DNA from: Cephalopachus bancanus
Taxonomy: Eukaryota; Chordata; Mammalia; Primates; Tarsiidae
Direction: 5' to 3'
Assembly: GCA_027257055.1 (NCBI GenBank)
Contig: JAPVLO010000519.1
Location: 1 to 64,000, forward strand
DNA: 64,000 nt
Shown here piece by piece: positions 22,130-33,849 of the stretch. Position 1 is the first letter of the stretch, and each line of letters starts with the position of its first letter. The translations under genes and the position numbers were made by a program. Under the pieces are notes generated by a model. The model had not been told where the DNA came from. It worked only from the letters and a program-made list of their open reading frames with translations, and did not search any database.

Positions 22130-22700
22130 AGACAACTTGAAATAAATATCGGATGCCTATAATATACAAGTTATAGGAGGTGCAAGAAATAGATGTGTAA
22201 GAGGTAAGAGGAGCCCTAGGGATCATTCAATCCAACACTTCTAATTTTAAAAAGATACAAAACTAATGGAAAGAGAGAAGTTTAATTACTTGCTCAATGG
22301 TCTCTACCTTCAAGGAGTTTACAACATCATTGGACAGATGATATATATAAACATAGGCTGAGAAAAAAGTGCAAAAGAAGTAGATAAGGTTGAAATAGTC
22401 AAGATTGGTTTGAACAAGGAGTTTGGCTTTGAAGTGAGCCTTGGTGACTGGGTAGGATTTTGATATGAGAGGACATTCAAAATACAGGGAATATGTAAAT
22501 GGGGTTGAAAAGATAAGGATGTACAGGAGATTTGAGGATCTCTTCAGTTGACTGGTATTTAGTAGTAAGAGAGAAAGCAGAAAAATGGATCCAGAAAACA
22601 GGGACTTGAGTCACAGGCTACTGGGGAAAATCATTGGCAGTTTTTAAAGTAGGTGAATAATGAATGCAAACAATTATTGTATGTTTTATCTGACTGGTAG
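22130..22700 (-). mobile_element. Ancient LINE-type repeat, antisense
   Basis: 'tctaccttcaaggagtttac', 'gcctt ggtgactgg' and the stretch to 22650 resemble the old repeat seen at 5920-6812. Highly diverged; family uncertain. Confidence 0.4.
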
Positions 22701-23210
22701 GTGGACTAAGTTGAAGGATGAATGGGACATGAAACTGGCTTATTGTCTAATATGCCAATTAAGAATACAAACTTAATGGGTTCTCATTTTTGCTTAATGG
22801 TGAAAGCATGATATGCCACCATTTCCCATGTTAATTAACATGTCAGTGTTTTTCTTAATAGAAAAAGTAAGCCCAAGCAGCAAGTTTGTAATGTTAATAA
22901 TGTGCATGTATTAGTCATGACATACTGTAGATAATTGTATAAACTCTCACGTTACGCCAATCAAGTGTAAAAATTCCAGAAGTAACTGAGAACATGGTAG
23001 CAGCTGCAGCATTAGCTTGTGCTATTTTGCCAGTCTTTCAGACACCAGGCAAATTAACATGAAGTAGTATGAACTATCACAATGCCTTTGGAAGCCATTT
23101 TGTTCAAAAATGTTTTTTTTTTTAAGAAATGAAAAGAACAATAAGCAGAGCTCTGTAGTACCTTAAACTTCATCTAAAAATGAAAAGTATGAGAGGAGAA
23201 ACTTTTTTTG
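22701..23210. other. Unique sequence
   Basis: No feature recognised apart from a T9 run near 23112. Confidence 0.4.
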
Positions 23211-23214
23211 TTTT

Positions 23215-23472
23215 TTAAGAGATAGGGTCTTGTTCTGTTTCTCAGGTTAGAGTGCAGTGGCCCTGGACTTAAGAGATCCTCCACCCTCAGCCTACTGAGT
23301 AGTTAGGACTATAGGTGTGTGCCACCATGCCTGACTATTGATTGATTGATTGATTGAGATGGGGGGGTCTCACTATGTTGCCCAGGCTGGCCTCGAACTC
23401 CTGGCCTTAAGTGATCCTTCCACCTCTGCTTGCCAAAGTACTGGGTTACAGGTTTGAGCCACACCCAACCGA
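23215..23472 (-). mobile_element. Alu, antisense, with deletion and (TTGA)n
   Basis: About 30 bp is absent from the right arm. The linker has become ATTGATTGATTG (23336-23356). Confidence 0.88.
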
Positions 23473-23604
23473 GAACCTTTACTGCATTTGTCTGTGAGGA
23501 AATTCTGACTTTGTTTAGATACACAAAAAATATGCAAGTAGAGCAAGATTTGTTATATAAGAAGTATAGCTCATCTGTATAGTCAAGGATGAGTATATTT
23601 CTTT

Positions 23605-23705
23605 TTTATTATTTTATTTTATTATAGAGATGTGGGGTACAAGTTAGGGTGGAGTACATAAGTAGGCTGCATACAGGTGAAGTTTGGGCATCTAACTGGC
23701 TCTTT
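23605..23705 (-). mobile_element. Short L1 3' end, minus strand
   Basis: Only the L1 3' UTR is present (gagatgtggggtacaagtta to 'agtttgggcatctaactgg'), directly abutting an Alu. Confidence 0.75.
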
Positions 23706-24001
23706 TTTTCTTTTTTTTGAGGCAGGGTCTCATTCTGTCACCCAAGGTGTAGTGCAGTGGTGCAATTATGGTTCACTACAGCTTTGAACTCCTGGGCTCA
23801 GATGGTCCTCTTAACTCAGCCTCTTGAGCAGCTAGGACTATAGGCACACACCACCATGCCCAGTTAATATTTTTGATTTGTTATAGAGACCAGGTCTCAT
23901 GATGTTGCCTAGGCTGGTCTTGAACTCTTGGCCTCAAGCAATCTTCCCACCTCAGCTTCCCAAAGTGCTGTGATTATAGGTGTGAGCCAACACACTTGGC
24001 C
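23706..24001 (-). mobile_element. Alu, antisense
   Basis: Complete AluJ-like copy ending 'gagccaacacacttggcc'. Confidence 0.92.
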
Positions 24002-24784
24002 ACGTCTATTTTTTAAGGTCAATACATGTGTGGGCTTGGAAGAGACCCTAGGCTTTTGAAAGTTTCGAAGTTTACAGTTTCACATACATATGAATACTTG
24101 TTTTTTAGCGACTAGATGAGTACAGTTTGTGTTATTTATTTTTTTCTTAAGAATTAGAGGGAAATTTTTAATTTGGTGAAGATTTATTTGGGTTGTGTTA
24201 ATTTGATTCTAGAATATTTGTAAAACATTCTTTTAGGAAACCTCCTCCAAAAGTATTTGCTTCAGATGGTGTACAATTAAATGCATAAACACTTATTCTA
24301 TAACATTTCTGTTCTTCAGCATAATTTAAAGTTAACTTTAAGTAGGCTTTTGAAAATTAAAAACATTTAACAAATAAGAAAATGTAATTTTTCTGTGATT
24401 GCTTTGCCTATTCTGTTAAAAAATGTGGTACATATTTAGTCCATTATACATTTTATGCCTGTAATAACATGAAAATCAAAAAAGAAACCACATGAAAATC
24501 TGTAATAAGCAGTTTTTGGCATCATGTAACACTATAAGACTTATTGTCATAATATTTCAGGAAAGTCATGCTATTGAATGTGCCAGTAAGACATAAAGTC
24601 AGTTCTGATGATTTGCTAGCTATAACCTATTATGTAACATTTGTTCTAGTTCCCAGTCTGATTAAAATCCTAATTGAAATATTTAAAAATAGTTCTTCCA
24701 TATGGGATGTAATAGGAATTATTCACTATACATCAGCACATATCCTGTCTGTCCATTACATGAAATGATAATTAACCATTGTGA
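24002..24784. other. Unique AT-rich sequence
   Basis: A 66-codon plus frame at 24568-24768 has no recognisable domain. No repeat named. Confidence 0.4.
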
Positions 24785-24821
24785 ACATATAGTGTAGTTG
24801 TGGTTAAGAGTGGGGACTCTT
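24785..24821 (+). mobile_element. MIR, sense, 5' piece split by an L1
   Basis: 'tatagtgtagttgtggttaa' then 'gagtggggactct' is the start of a MIR. It continues at 26012 after the L1. The last bases are the left copy of the target duplication. Confidence 0.8.
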
Positions 24822-26011
24822 TCTTTTTTGGCATGTTTGAGTTCTTTGTAGATCCTGGATGTTAGGCCTTTGTCAGATATACAGTTGCCCCATTAAAAAG
24901 TGGGCCAAAGACACGAATAGACACTTTTCCAAAGAAGATATACGGGCAGCCAACAGACACATGAAAAAGTGCTCAGCCTCAGTAATCATTAGAGAAATGC
25001 AAATCAAAACCACATTGAGATACCACTTAATCCCAGTAAGAATGGCCATCATTAATAAAACAAACCACAACAGATACTGGCGAGGATGTGGAGAAAAGGG
25101 GGGAACGCTTCTACACTGCTGGTGGGAATGCAAACTAGTTCAACCTCTGTGGAAAACAGTATGATGATTTCTAAAAGAACTAGAAATTGACCTTCCATGT
25201 GACTCAGCAATCCCCCTACTGGGAATATACCCAGAGGAACTCAAATCATTCTTCAAAAAAGATATCTGTACACACATGTTTATTGCAGCACTATTCACAA
25301 TAGCAAAATCATGGAACCAATTGTGCTACCCATCAAAGCTGAACTGGATAACAAAAAAATGGTACATATACACAAGGGAATATTACGCAGCTATAAAGAA
25401 GGACAAACATATGGACTTAGCAGCAACTTGAATGAATTAAGAGTCTATCATACTCAGTGATCTATCACAGAAACAAAGAACATAGTACCATATGTTCTTA
25501 CTCATAAGCAGATCCTGAACATTTACCATAATATTATAAGAAAGGAATTGGCAGTAGTTGGATACTGCCAGGGGATGGAGAGACACAACATCAATAAGGG
25601 CACCTGCTCTCAAACTAGGCAAAATGGGGATTAATGGGAGGCCCAACCTTTCTTTACCTGTACAATGTCCACTTTTATACCTAATCTTGAATCATACTAC
25701 ACATCTTTAAAATAAAATATATTAAAAAACTGTGTTAAAATTATTGTTAGTAGTATATTAAAAAAGAGAATGATAGGAGCAGGCTGTGTGATGATTTACT
25801 AGGGTAAAGAGCTCTCGTTAAATAAATAAATACCAGTATAGAGGCTTCCAGACTTGAGGGCCACTAGAAGATTGGAGAGAAAACCCAGTAAGGCATAATT
25901 GACTCAAAAAAAGAGGACAGAATGGAAGGGGGGTATGATTGTATGGACATTTGCAAAGACTATGGTTTGGCTATTTAAATAAATATTTCATAAAAATAGA
26001 AAAAAATAAAG
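24822..26011 (+). mobile_element. L1 with 5' inversion and a probable 3' transduction
   Basis: Three parts lie between the duplications agagtggggactctt (24807-24821) and agagtgggactctt (26012-26025). 24822-24887 is L1 ORF2 sequence in reverse. From about 24888 the next ORF2 segment runs forward through the C-terminal ORF2 region and the 3' UTR to about 25727. In intact L1 copies these two segments are adjacent, so this is a twin-priming inversion. 25728-26011 is not L1; it carries AATAAA at 25978-25983 and ends in an A-rich tail, as expected of downstream flank carried along by read-through. The frame at 24859-25164 stops early; the element is dead. Confidence 0.9.
25728..25998 (+). other. 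Probable L1 3'-transduced sequence
   Basis: About 270 bp of non-L1 DNA between the L1 3' end (aaaataaaatatattaaaaa) and the A-rich tail. It lies inside the target duplication, so it arrived with the L1. It should match single-copy sequence beside the source L1 elsewhere in the genome. Confidence 0.7.
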
Positions 26012-26200
26012 AGAGTGGGACTCTTAGCCTGACCTAAAATCTGACTCTGCCACTTGCTGTTTAGGTTAACTTCATTTTACTAAGTTATGGTTTCCTCATC
26101 TCAAATGGAGAAACAAGAGATTTTACAGGAATTAGATAAAATAATGTATGTGATTGTTTCACCTGATACCCAGAATATGGTAAGATTTAATTAATGTTAC
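26012..26200 (+). mobile_element. MIR, sense, 3' piece
   Basis: Resumes the MIR of 24785: 'aaatctgactctgccacttg', 'tggtttcctcatctcaaatg', to 'gatacccagaatatggtaag'. Confidence 0.85.
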
Positions 26201-26284
26201 CTATTATTATTTTATACAAATAGTGTTATTTGGTTATCAAAAGCACTTTGACTGTTAATTTCAAATATATATTTACAGCTATTT

Positions 26285-26634
26285 AAAAAAAATTTAACTT
26301 TTAAATTTTTTATTTTAAAGATATGGGGTACAGTTCAGGGTTAGCTATACAAATGTTCATTATGCAGGTACCCTTGTTGATGAGGTGTGCCCCCCTCCCC
26401 TGGAAGTTTCCCTCTACTGCCAGACCCTTTCTTATAGTATTACAATAGTTGTTCAAGGTCTGCTTATGAATGAGAACATGTGATACTTAGTTCTTTGTTT
26501 CTGTGATAGATCACTTAGTATTATAGCCTTTAAGTCCATCCAAGTTGCTATGAAGTTCATAATTTTGTCTTTCTTTATGGCTGCATAATATTCCATTGTG
26601 TATATCTACCACATTTTTTTATCCAGTCTTCTTT
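26285..26634 (-). mobile_element. Outer L1, 3' part, minus strand
   Basis: L1 3' UTR and last part of ORF2, antisense, up to 'ccacatttttttatccagtc'. Interrupted by the L1 at 26635 and resumed at 27838. Left copy of its own target duplication: cagctattt at 26276-26284. Confidence 0.88.
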
Positions 26635-27837
26635 CTTTCTTTATTTTTATTTATTATAAAGATGTGGGGTACAATTCAGGGTTAGGTATATAAACATTGA
26701 TCATGCAGGTACCCTTGTTGATGAGGTATGCCCACCCCTCCCCCAGCAGTTTCCCCCAACTGCCAGTTCCACCCCCCCTCCCCTGACAGTTTTCCACTAC
26801 TGCCAATCGCTTTCTTATAACATTATAATTGTTCAAGGTCAGCCTATGGGTGAGAACATATGGAACTCAGTTCTTTGTTTCTGTGATAAATCACTGAGCG
26901 TGATCAACTCCAAATCCATCCAAGTTGCTGCAAAGTCCATATATTTGTCCTTCTTTATGGCTGCATAATATCCCATTGTGTATTTGTACCACATTTTTTA
27001 AATCTAGTCCAGCTTCAATGGCAACACGGTTGGTTCCATGTTGTTGCTATTGTGAATACAGCTGCAACAAACATACGTGTGCAGGTATCTTTTATATAGA
27101 ATGATTTGAGTTCCTCTGCGTATCGTCCCAATAGGGGAGTTGCTGGATCATATGGAAGGTCAATTTCCGGTTCTTTCAAAAATCGCCACACTGTCTTCCA
27201 AAGAGGTTGTATCAGTCTGCATTCCCACCAGCAGTGTAGAAGTGTACCCCCTTTTTCTCCGCATCCTCGCCAGCATCTGTTGTAGTTTGTTTTATTAATG
27301 ATGGCCATTCTTTTTTTTTTTTTGAGTTGGAGTCTCACTCTGTTACCCAGACTGGAGTGCAGTGGCCGCTCCCGGCCACCGCAGCCTCGACCTGCTGGGC
27401 TCCGGCGATCCTTCCGCCTCAGCCTTCCAAGTAGCCGGAATTAAAGGCATGCGCTACCATGCCTGGCTGATTTTTTGATTTTATTGTAGAGATGAGGTCT
27501 CGCTGCCCAGACGGGTCTCGAACCCGCGGGCTCAGGCAATCCACTCACCTCAGCCTCCCAAAGGCGCAGGATTACAGGCTGAGCCACCGAGCCCGGCTTG
27601 TGATGGCCATTCTTACTGGGGTTAGGTGGTATCTCATTGTGGTTTTGATTTGCATTTCTCTGAAGATGAGTGAGGCTGAGCACTTTTTCATGTGTCTGTT
27701 GGCTGCCTATATATCTTCTTTTGAGAAGTGTCTATTCATGTCTTTTGCCCACTTTTTAAAGGGGCTGTTTGTTTTTTTCCTTTCAGTGCATTTGAATTCA
27801 TTGTAGATCCTAAATGTTAGGCCTTTGTCAGATATAT
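26635..27837 (-). mobile_element. Inner L1 inserted into an L1, minus strand
   Basis: A second 3' UTR starts at about 26655 and ORF2 continues to 'gcctttgtcagatatatagt'. Duplication agtcttcttt (26625-26634) and agtcctcttt (27838-27847), both drawn from the host L1. Split by a young Alu at 27313-27600. Minus frames at 27015-27338 and 27441-27683 are fragments or L1/Alu hybrids. Confidence 0.9.
27313..27600 (-). mobile_element. Young Alu, antisense, third level of a nest
   Basis: Perfect duplication tgatggccattctt (27299-27312; 27601-27614). Youngest type: hairpin right arm (27361-27380) and the 6-bp deletion that turns 'gccaagttgcccag' into 'gctgcccag'. Confidence 0.96.
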
Positions 27838-28132
27838 AGTCCTCTTTTGATGGGCAGCACAGTTGGTTCCATGTTTTTGCTATTGTGAATAATGGTGCAG
27901 TAAACATGCATGAGCAGGTATCTTTTTCATAGAGTGATTTGAGCTCCTCTGGGTATATTCCCAGTAGGGGGATTGTGGGATAGTATGGGAGGTTGAATTT
28001 TAGATCTTTTAGGAATCGCTCCACTGTTTTCTACAGAGGCTATACTAGTTTACACTCCCGCCAACAGTGTAGTAGTATTCCCTTTTGCCGTATCTTCTTT
28101 GGCATCTGGTTTTTTTGGAGTTATTGATGATG
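27838..28132 (-). mobile_element. Outer L1, continued, minus strand
   Basis: Picks up the ORF2 sequence exactly where 26634 left it (ctcttttgatgggcagcac) and runs to 'ttattgatgatgg'. Then the orientation flips. Confidence 0.88.
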
Positions 28133-28730
28133 GTTAGAGAAGGAAATCAGAGATATCCAAATAGGAAAAGAGGAAGTTAAGTTATACCTCTTTGCAGATT
28201 CTATATGGTGAAAACCCAAGAGAATCTGTCAAAACCTCCTTGCACTGATAAAAGATTTTGACAAATTCTCAGGGTAAAAAATAAACGTGCAAAAGTCCAT
28301 CACATTCCTATATACCAACAATAAACAAACAGAAACCCAAATAAAAGGTATAATCCCATTCACAGTAGCTACAAAAAAATGAAATACCTCGTCATCTTCC
28401 TAGCCAGAGAAGTCAAATACCTTTACAACGAAAACTGCAAAACATTGCTCAAAGAAATTAAGATGACACAAACAAATGAAAAAATATTCCATGTTAATGG
28501 ATTGAAAGAATCATCATTGTTAAGACGTCAATCCTACTCAGGGCAATTTACAGATTTAACGTGATACCCATTAAAATACCAGCAGCATTCTTCTCAGATC
28601 TGGAAATGGCAACACAGGAATTCATATGGAAACATAAATGATCACGAATAGCCAAAACAATCCTCAGCAAAAACAACAACAGCAAAGTGGGAGGCATCAC
28701 GCTCCCAGAATTTAAGCTTTATTATATTTT
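28133..28730 (+). mobile_element. Outer L1, inverted 5' part, plus strand
   Basis: ORF2 sequence from further upstream in the element, now in plus orientation (aggaaatcagagatatccaa to 'gctcccagaatttaagcttt'). The right duplication cagctattt lies at 28731-28739, matching 26276-26284. This is a twin-priming 5' inversion with loss of ORF2 sequence between the two parts. Confidence 0.85.
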
Positions 28731-28739
28731 CAGCTATTT

Positions 28740-30265
28740 TATTTCAAAACATTTATATAAGAAGAAGTATCTTTGGGGTTTGCACAGCTTCTTGATTCTG
28801 TAGGTTTTAAAAAAAAATCTTGTTGAGTACTTTTTCAGTCCTACCCTTTTTCTCTCTCCTTCTGGGGCTCTGATGACATGAATATTCGATCTTTTGTTAT
28901 AGTCCCTGGTCTGTAATGCTCTGTTCATATTTTTCAGCCTATTTTCTCTCTATTGTTCAGGTAATTAGTATTGTTTTATCTTTCAGTACACTGATTTTCT
29001 CCTCTGTCCCTTCCATTCTGCTATTAAGCCTATCTGTTGAATGAATATTTTATAAAAATTATTGTAATTTTTAGTTTTAAAAATCATTGGATTCTTCTTT
29101 ATATCTTCTATTTCTTTACCAAGACTTTCTCTTTCTTTGCTGAAATGCTTTATTTCAAGTGTGTTCATAGTTGCTCATTGTTAAAAATCTTTTTTAGATA
29201 ATTCTAATATCTTCTGTCATCTTGATGTTGACATCTATTGATCCTTTTTTCATACAGCTGAAATTTCCTGATTCTTGGTATGACAAGTTATTTTTTTGAT
29301 GGAAACCTGGACATTTTGGTCATTCTGCCATCAGAGTTTGGATCTTATTGAAACTTTCTGTTTTAGCTGGCTTCCTCTGATACTTCTCTTTCAGAGGATG
29401 GAGGACACTACCTCATTACTGCCAGTTGAGCCTAGACATCCAGGTTTCCCAGTTGACCTCCCTTGATACCACAGGGAGTGGTTCTTCCTTACTGGTGGAT
29501 GAGAGTGGGAGTCCTGGCTCCCCAGTAGGTCTCCAGTGATACTTCCCTGCCTGAGAGGGTTCATATTGCCTTGTTACTGCTTCTCACGTGGCCTGCACTG
29601 GCAACATGAGGGGGAATGGCCTTGTTTCCACTGAGCAGTGGTAAAAGTCCTGGCTCTCTACTAGACCTCCTCTGATACCGTCCAATAGGGGTGGTGTTTT
29701 ATTATAGCTTTGTAAAGGTGGAAGTCTAGGCTTCCCACCAAGTCTTTGATGATGTGGATGAGGGTGCAGCCACATTATTTTGTTTCTGTGATATTTAGCA
29801 GAAATAGAATAGTTATTGTCTAAAAGTTTTCTGTCCTGATATTCTGCCCCTTTCTTCTTCTTCTTCTTCTTCTCCTTCTCCTTCTCCTTCTCCTTCTCCT
29901 TCTTCTTCTTCTTCTTCTTTGTGTTCTTCATCCTCCTCTTCTTCCTCTGCCTCTTCCTCTTCTTCTTCTTTGTCTGTGCTTATTCTCATTTCTAAATTCC
30001 CAGCTTCTTCAACTTTATGTCAGGCATATATGAAGCAAAAAGAATACAAGGAAAATCACCACTGTGTTATTTCTTGGGTCCTGAGGTCCCTAACCCATCT
30101 GCCTCTTCCAGCCATCTCTCAGAACCATTTTGTATTTGTTTTATATACAGTGTCCATGGTTGTTAACTGTACTTGGAAAATGAATAGGGAAAACATGCAT
30201 CTACTTCCTCTTTCCAGAAGAAGTTTGACTATTGTTGACCTTGCTGAATTTTTTTTAGTTATTAT
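28740..30265 (-). mobile_element. Old L1M 5' region, antisense
   Basis: Between 29400 and 29760 four degenerate copies of a module recur ('ccaggtttcccagttgacc', 'tcctggctccccagtaggtc', 'tcctggctctctactagacc', 'tctaggcttcccaccaagtc'). This resembles the repeated 5' UTR of old mammalian L1 families read antisense. The right end (tggttgttaactgtacttgg, 'cctctttccagaagaag') fits the same assignment. Family level is inferred; no consensus could be consulted. Confidence 0.5.
29851..29972. repeat. (CTT)n/(CTCCTT)n microsatellite
   Basis: Imperfect polypyrimidine tract of about 120 bp inside the old L1 region. It generates the lysine-rich minus frame and serine-rich plus frame there. Confidence 0.95.
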
Positions 30266-31004
30266 GATTTAGTTCTATCTTTAAGCTTGAAACTGGAAAC
30301 TAATCCTTGTCCTAACTCAGGAGATGCTTTGGAGTGACTTTTTGTGCCATCTTGCTGCTTTGACAATAATATTATATAAAGTTACCTTTACGTAGGAAAC
30401 AGTTCCTTAGTTTGTAAAACAAAGTGCTAAATCTAAGAAACATGTGCTGCATAGATAAGACACTGTTATATCTTTTAAATTTACACATTTAAAAACCTGT
30501 TTAATATAAGAGCAATAAAAGTAGAGGGATATGTAGATGACATAGATTGCATGGAAAAAAATTGAAATCAGGCTGAATTCAGTAATGTAATTATATATAA
30601 TACTTAAGTAATGATTAATGGATACATTATTGCAGCACCAGCAAACTAACCATCACACAACTCTCATTAAAATCCTTTAGGGACATAAAATATTGGCACA
30701 GGTTATTGTTTTATGTGTTGTGGAACAGTAAATATAGATTGAATTGAGTAAAAGACTGTTTTCTTTAAGAGTAACTTTCCTAAATACTTTTGTATCTTAC
30801 TGTAAATTTACTTTATCCTTTCTTGTTATATTGCTCTAAAAGGAGTTAGAGAGAAGGCATCAAAATAATATCAATGGCAAAGCTTTCCCTTGCCCTCGCA
30901 CTTGAGGTCCACTGATAAAGGAGAAAACAAATTCATTGATGGTTACATAAATAAAATTTAACCTAGAAGCCTAAAATATTCAGAGCTGAATACACCCTAT
31001 GTAT
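30266..31004. other. Unique sequence
   Basis: AT-rich, no recognised feature. Confidence 0.4.
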
Positions 31005-31160
31005 TGACCCTGAGTTTATTGATGAGGAAAACTAAAACTCAGAGATGCTGAGGGAACTGGAAAAGGTGACAAGCTGCTTAGAAGGAACTGGGACTCTCAG
31101 ATTCTCAGATCTTGGGGCCATCGTGTTTTCCATTAGCTGGTACAGTGAGGGGAGACTCAG
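31005..31160 (-). mobile_element. MIR fragment, antisense
   Basis: 'gaggaaaactaaaactcaga', 'gctgagggaactgg', 'gaactgggactctcag' fit the reversed MIR core. Confidence 0.7.
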
Positions 31161-31924
31161 ACCTGGAAACTGTTCCCAAAGATTCTGCTGGAGGAGATGG
31201 GAAGGGCAAAAGTAATTTGAATACTTGATAGAAAGTGACCTTTCCCATAAAAGTGGTTCAGATAAAGTTCTGTAAAATTTAATTATTTAAGCAATTAAAA
31301 AGGTATAATTTTATGCTATGCACACATAAAGAAATTTTGTTATTTTCAGACTCTTTTAGATAAAAAGATCTCCAAATTTATTATTTTTTATTTTGAAATA
31401 CTATACTCCTAGGATAAAAAATGTGGGTTATGATGCCTGGTTTAGAGTATTTCATAGTTTACTAAAATAAGTTTATGTAAATAGATATTAAATGAATAAA
31501 GTATTCACACAAGTTATGCACGTATAATTTTAAGACTAGATTCAGTGAGTAGAAGTTTCAATGAGTTAGCTGTCACTTAAGTATAAGGAGATTTTCTAAT
31601 AAAGCTATTGAAATATGGAATGGGCCATCTCAGAGTATAGGGAGTTCCCATTACTAGAGGTGTTCAAGGGAAGATTAGTTGACCTCTTGGCAGGAATGAT
31701 AGTTTAGAGGGAAATTAAGTATTGTGCAGGCGGTAGGATCCCATGTGACTTGTAATGTTCCCTTTGAACTTTGAGATTTTATGAATTAATTATTTCATTA
31801 TCCTGCCTAAATTTTGAAGATGCAGGTATAGTTTAAATATTTCATTTCCCTCATTTTGCACAAGATAAATTTTTTATTTCCCAATTCTTAGACTAGTTTT
31901 GTATCAAGTCTAATGGTTAAAAAA
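31161..31924. other. Unique, with a possible CR1/L3-like remnant
   Basis: 31620-31780 ('ggagttcccattactagagg', 'ttgaactttgagattttatg') resembles an old CR1/L3-type 3' end. The rest is not recognised. Confidence 0.35.
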
Positions 31925-32200
31925 AGTCGTCATGTAATCCCATGCCTTTGGGAGTCTGAGGTGAGTGGATTGCCTGAGCCCGTGGGTTCGAGACATGCCT
32001 TGGCAGCGAGACCTCATCTCTACAATAAATCAAAAAATCAGCCGGGCATGGTAGCGCGCGCCTGTAATTCTGGCTACTCGGAAGGCTGAGGTGGAAGGAT
32101 TGCTGGAGCCCAGCAGGTCAAAACTGCGGTGGCCGGGAGCGGCCACTGCACCCCAGTCTGGGCGACAGAGTGAGACTCCAACTCAAAAAAAAAAAAAAAA
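31925..32200 (+). mobile_element. Alu of the young type, sense, slightly 5'-truncated
   Basis: Lacks the first bases of the head (starts 'catgtaatcccatgcctttg'). It has the deleted 'ggcagcgagacc' left arm and the hairpin right arm (32128-32147), ending in A17. Confidence 0.92.
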
Positions 32201-32201
32201 G

Positions 32202-32551
32202 TCTGTCATTGTGGACTAACATCCTCGTTATGTTAAGATTATGTTTTATATTATAATTTCACCAAATTTGCATTTCATCACAGATGCATTTAGAACTAAC
32301 ACATTTTAATACCATACCTCATAGACTGGAAGAATTTAAGCAGAAGGCCAGATTTTTTGGGAATTTCTCCAAATTGTAACAGGATATGAATGCATTGTCT
32401 TTCACTTTCTAATTGTGGTCAATACAGTATTATTAAGTATTTCTTTTTAATGCAGATATTTTGGGCACTTTTTATTTTTTTATTAAAAAAAAGGATCCAT
32501 GAAAAATGTATTTTCTCTGGAGGCAGCCATTATTATAATTTTTTGTTTGCT
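32202..32551. other. Unique sequence
   Basis: No feature recognised. Confidence 0.4.
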
Positions 32552-32569
32552 CTGCTTACAGATTTTTTT

Positions 32570-32850
32570 TTTGAGTTAGAGTCTCACTCTGTCACCATGC
32601 TGGACTGCAGTGGCATGCTCACAGCCACCGCAGCCTCGAGCTGCTGGGCTCAGGCCATCCTTTCCCCTCAGCCTTCCAAGTAGCTGTAACTACAGACATG
32701 TACCACCATGCCTGGTTAATTTTTTTTCTTTCTTTTTTTGTAGAGATGAGATCTCGCCAAGTTGCCCAGGCTGGTCTTGAACCCGTGGGCTCAGGCAATC
32801 CTCTTACCTCGGCCTTCCAAAGTACTGGGATTATAGGTATGAGCCTGGCC
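32570..32850 (-). mobile_element. Alu, antisense
   Basis: Perfect duplication ctgcttacagattttttt (32552-32569; 32851-32868). The head is cut short ('gagcctggcc'). Confidence 0.93.
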
Positions 32851-33004
32851 CTGCTTACAGATTTTTTTAATGCAAATATAAGCATGTGTGTATATCCTCT
32901 TTTAAACACAAATGGGATTAAATTACACACTGATGTATGCCTCTTTTTAAAAAGAAAATATAATAAATCTTTTCATATTTGAATATAAATACCTACCTTA
33001 TTTT

Positions 33005-33505
33005 ATTTCTCATGTAATTTTTAAAAATTGAGATATAATTCACATTCATAAAATTCAACTTTTTCAAATATACAGTTCATTGGTTTTTTAGTATGTGCAC
33101 AAAGATGTACAACTATTTTAACTATATAATTCTAGAACATTTTCATCAAAGAAATCTTATACCCATTAGCAGATACTCCTATCTTCTAGCCTTTCAGTCT
33201 CTGGCAATCATGATTTTGCTTCCTGTCTCTATGGATTTGCTTATTCCAGACATTATATAAATGGAATCATATAATAAGTGACCTAATGTGTCTGACTTTT
33301 TTCCGTTAGCAAGAAGTTTTCAAAGGTCATCTAAGTTATACTATATACTAGTACTTTATTTCTTCTATGGATTAATGCTTTTATAATATATGAATATACT
33401 GTATTTCACACTATCAGTCAGTGGACATTTAGGTTATTTCTACTTTTTGCCTATTATGAATAAAGTTCCTATGAGAATTTGTGTATAAGTTTTTATGTGA
33501 CCCGT
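33005..33505 (-). mobile_element. Old L1M, antisense, left part
   Basis: 'aaattgagatataattcac', 'tctggcaatcatgattttgc', 'ggacatttaggttatttcta' follow the old L1 3' end read in reverse. Continues after the Alu. Confidence 0.7.
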
Positions 33506-33524
33506 TACATTATTTTTATTCTAT

Positions 33525-33846
33525 TCTGTTTTGTTTTATTTTACTTTATTTTATTTTGTTTCGAGTCAGAGTCTCACTATCACCTGTACCAGCTGGAGTG
33601 CAGTGGCATTATCACAGCTCACTGCAGCCTCAAATTCCTGGGTTCAGGCAATCCTTCCACCTCAGTCTCCTGAATATCTGGCACTACAGGTGTGTGCTAC
33701 CACACCTGGCTAATTTTTTCATATTTTATAGGGATAAGGTCTCTCTATGTTGCCCAGGCTTATCCTGAACTCCTGCATTCAAGCTATCCTCCTACCTTGG
33801 CCTTCCAATGTGCTGGAGTTACAGATGTGAGCCACCATACCCAGCC
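33525..33846 (-). mobile_element. Alu with TTTTA tail, antisense
   Basis: Tail of (TTTTA/TTTTG) units, then a complete diverged Alu, inserted in old L1. Confidence 0.9.
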
Positions 33847-33849
33847 TAT

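Noticed and set aside
29584..30272. Lysine-rich and serine-rich frames near 29.9 kb
   Set aside because: Both are products of the CTT microsatellite.
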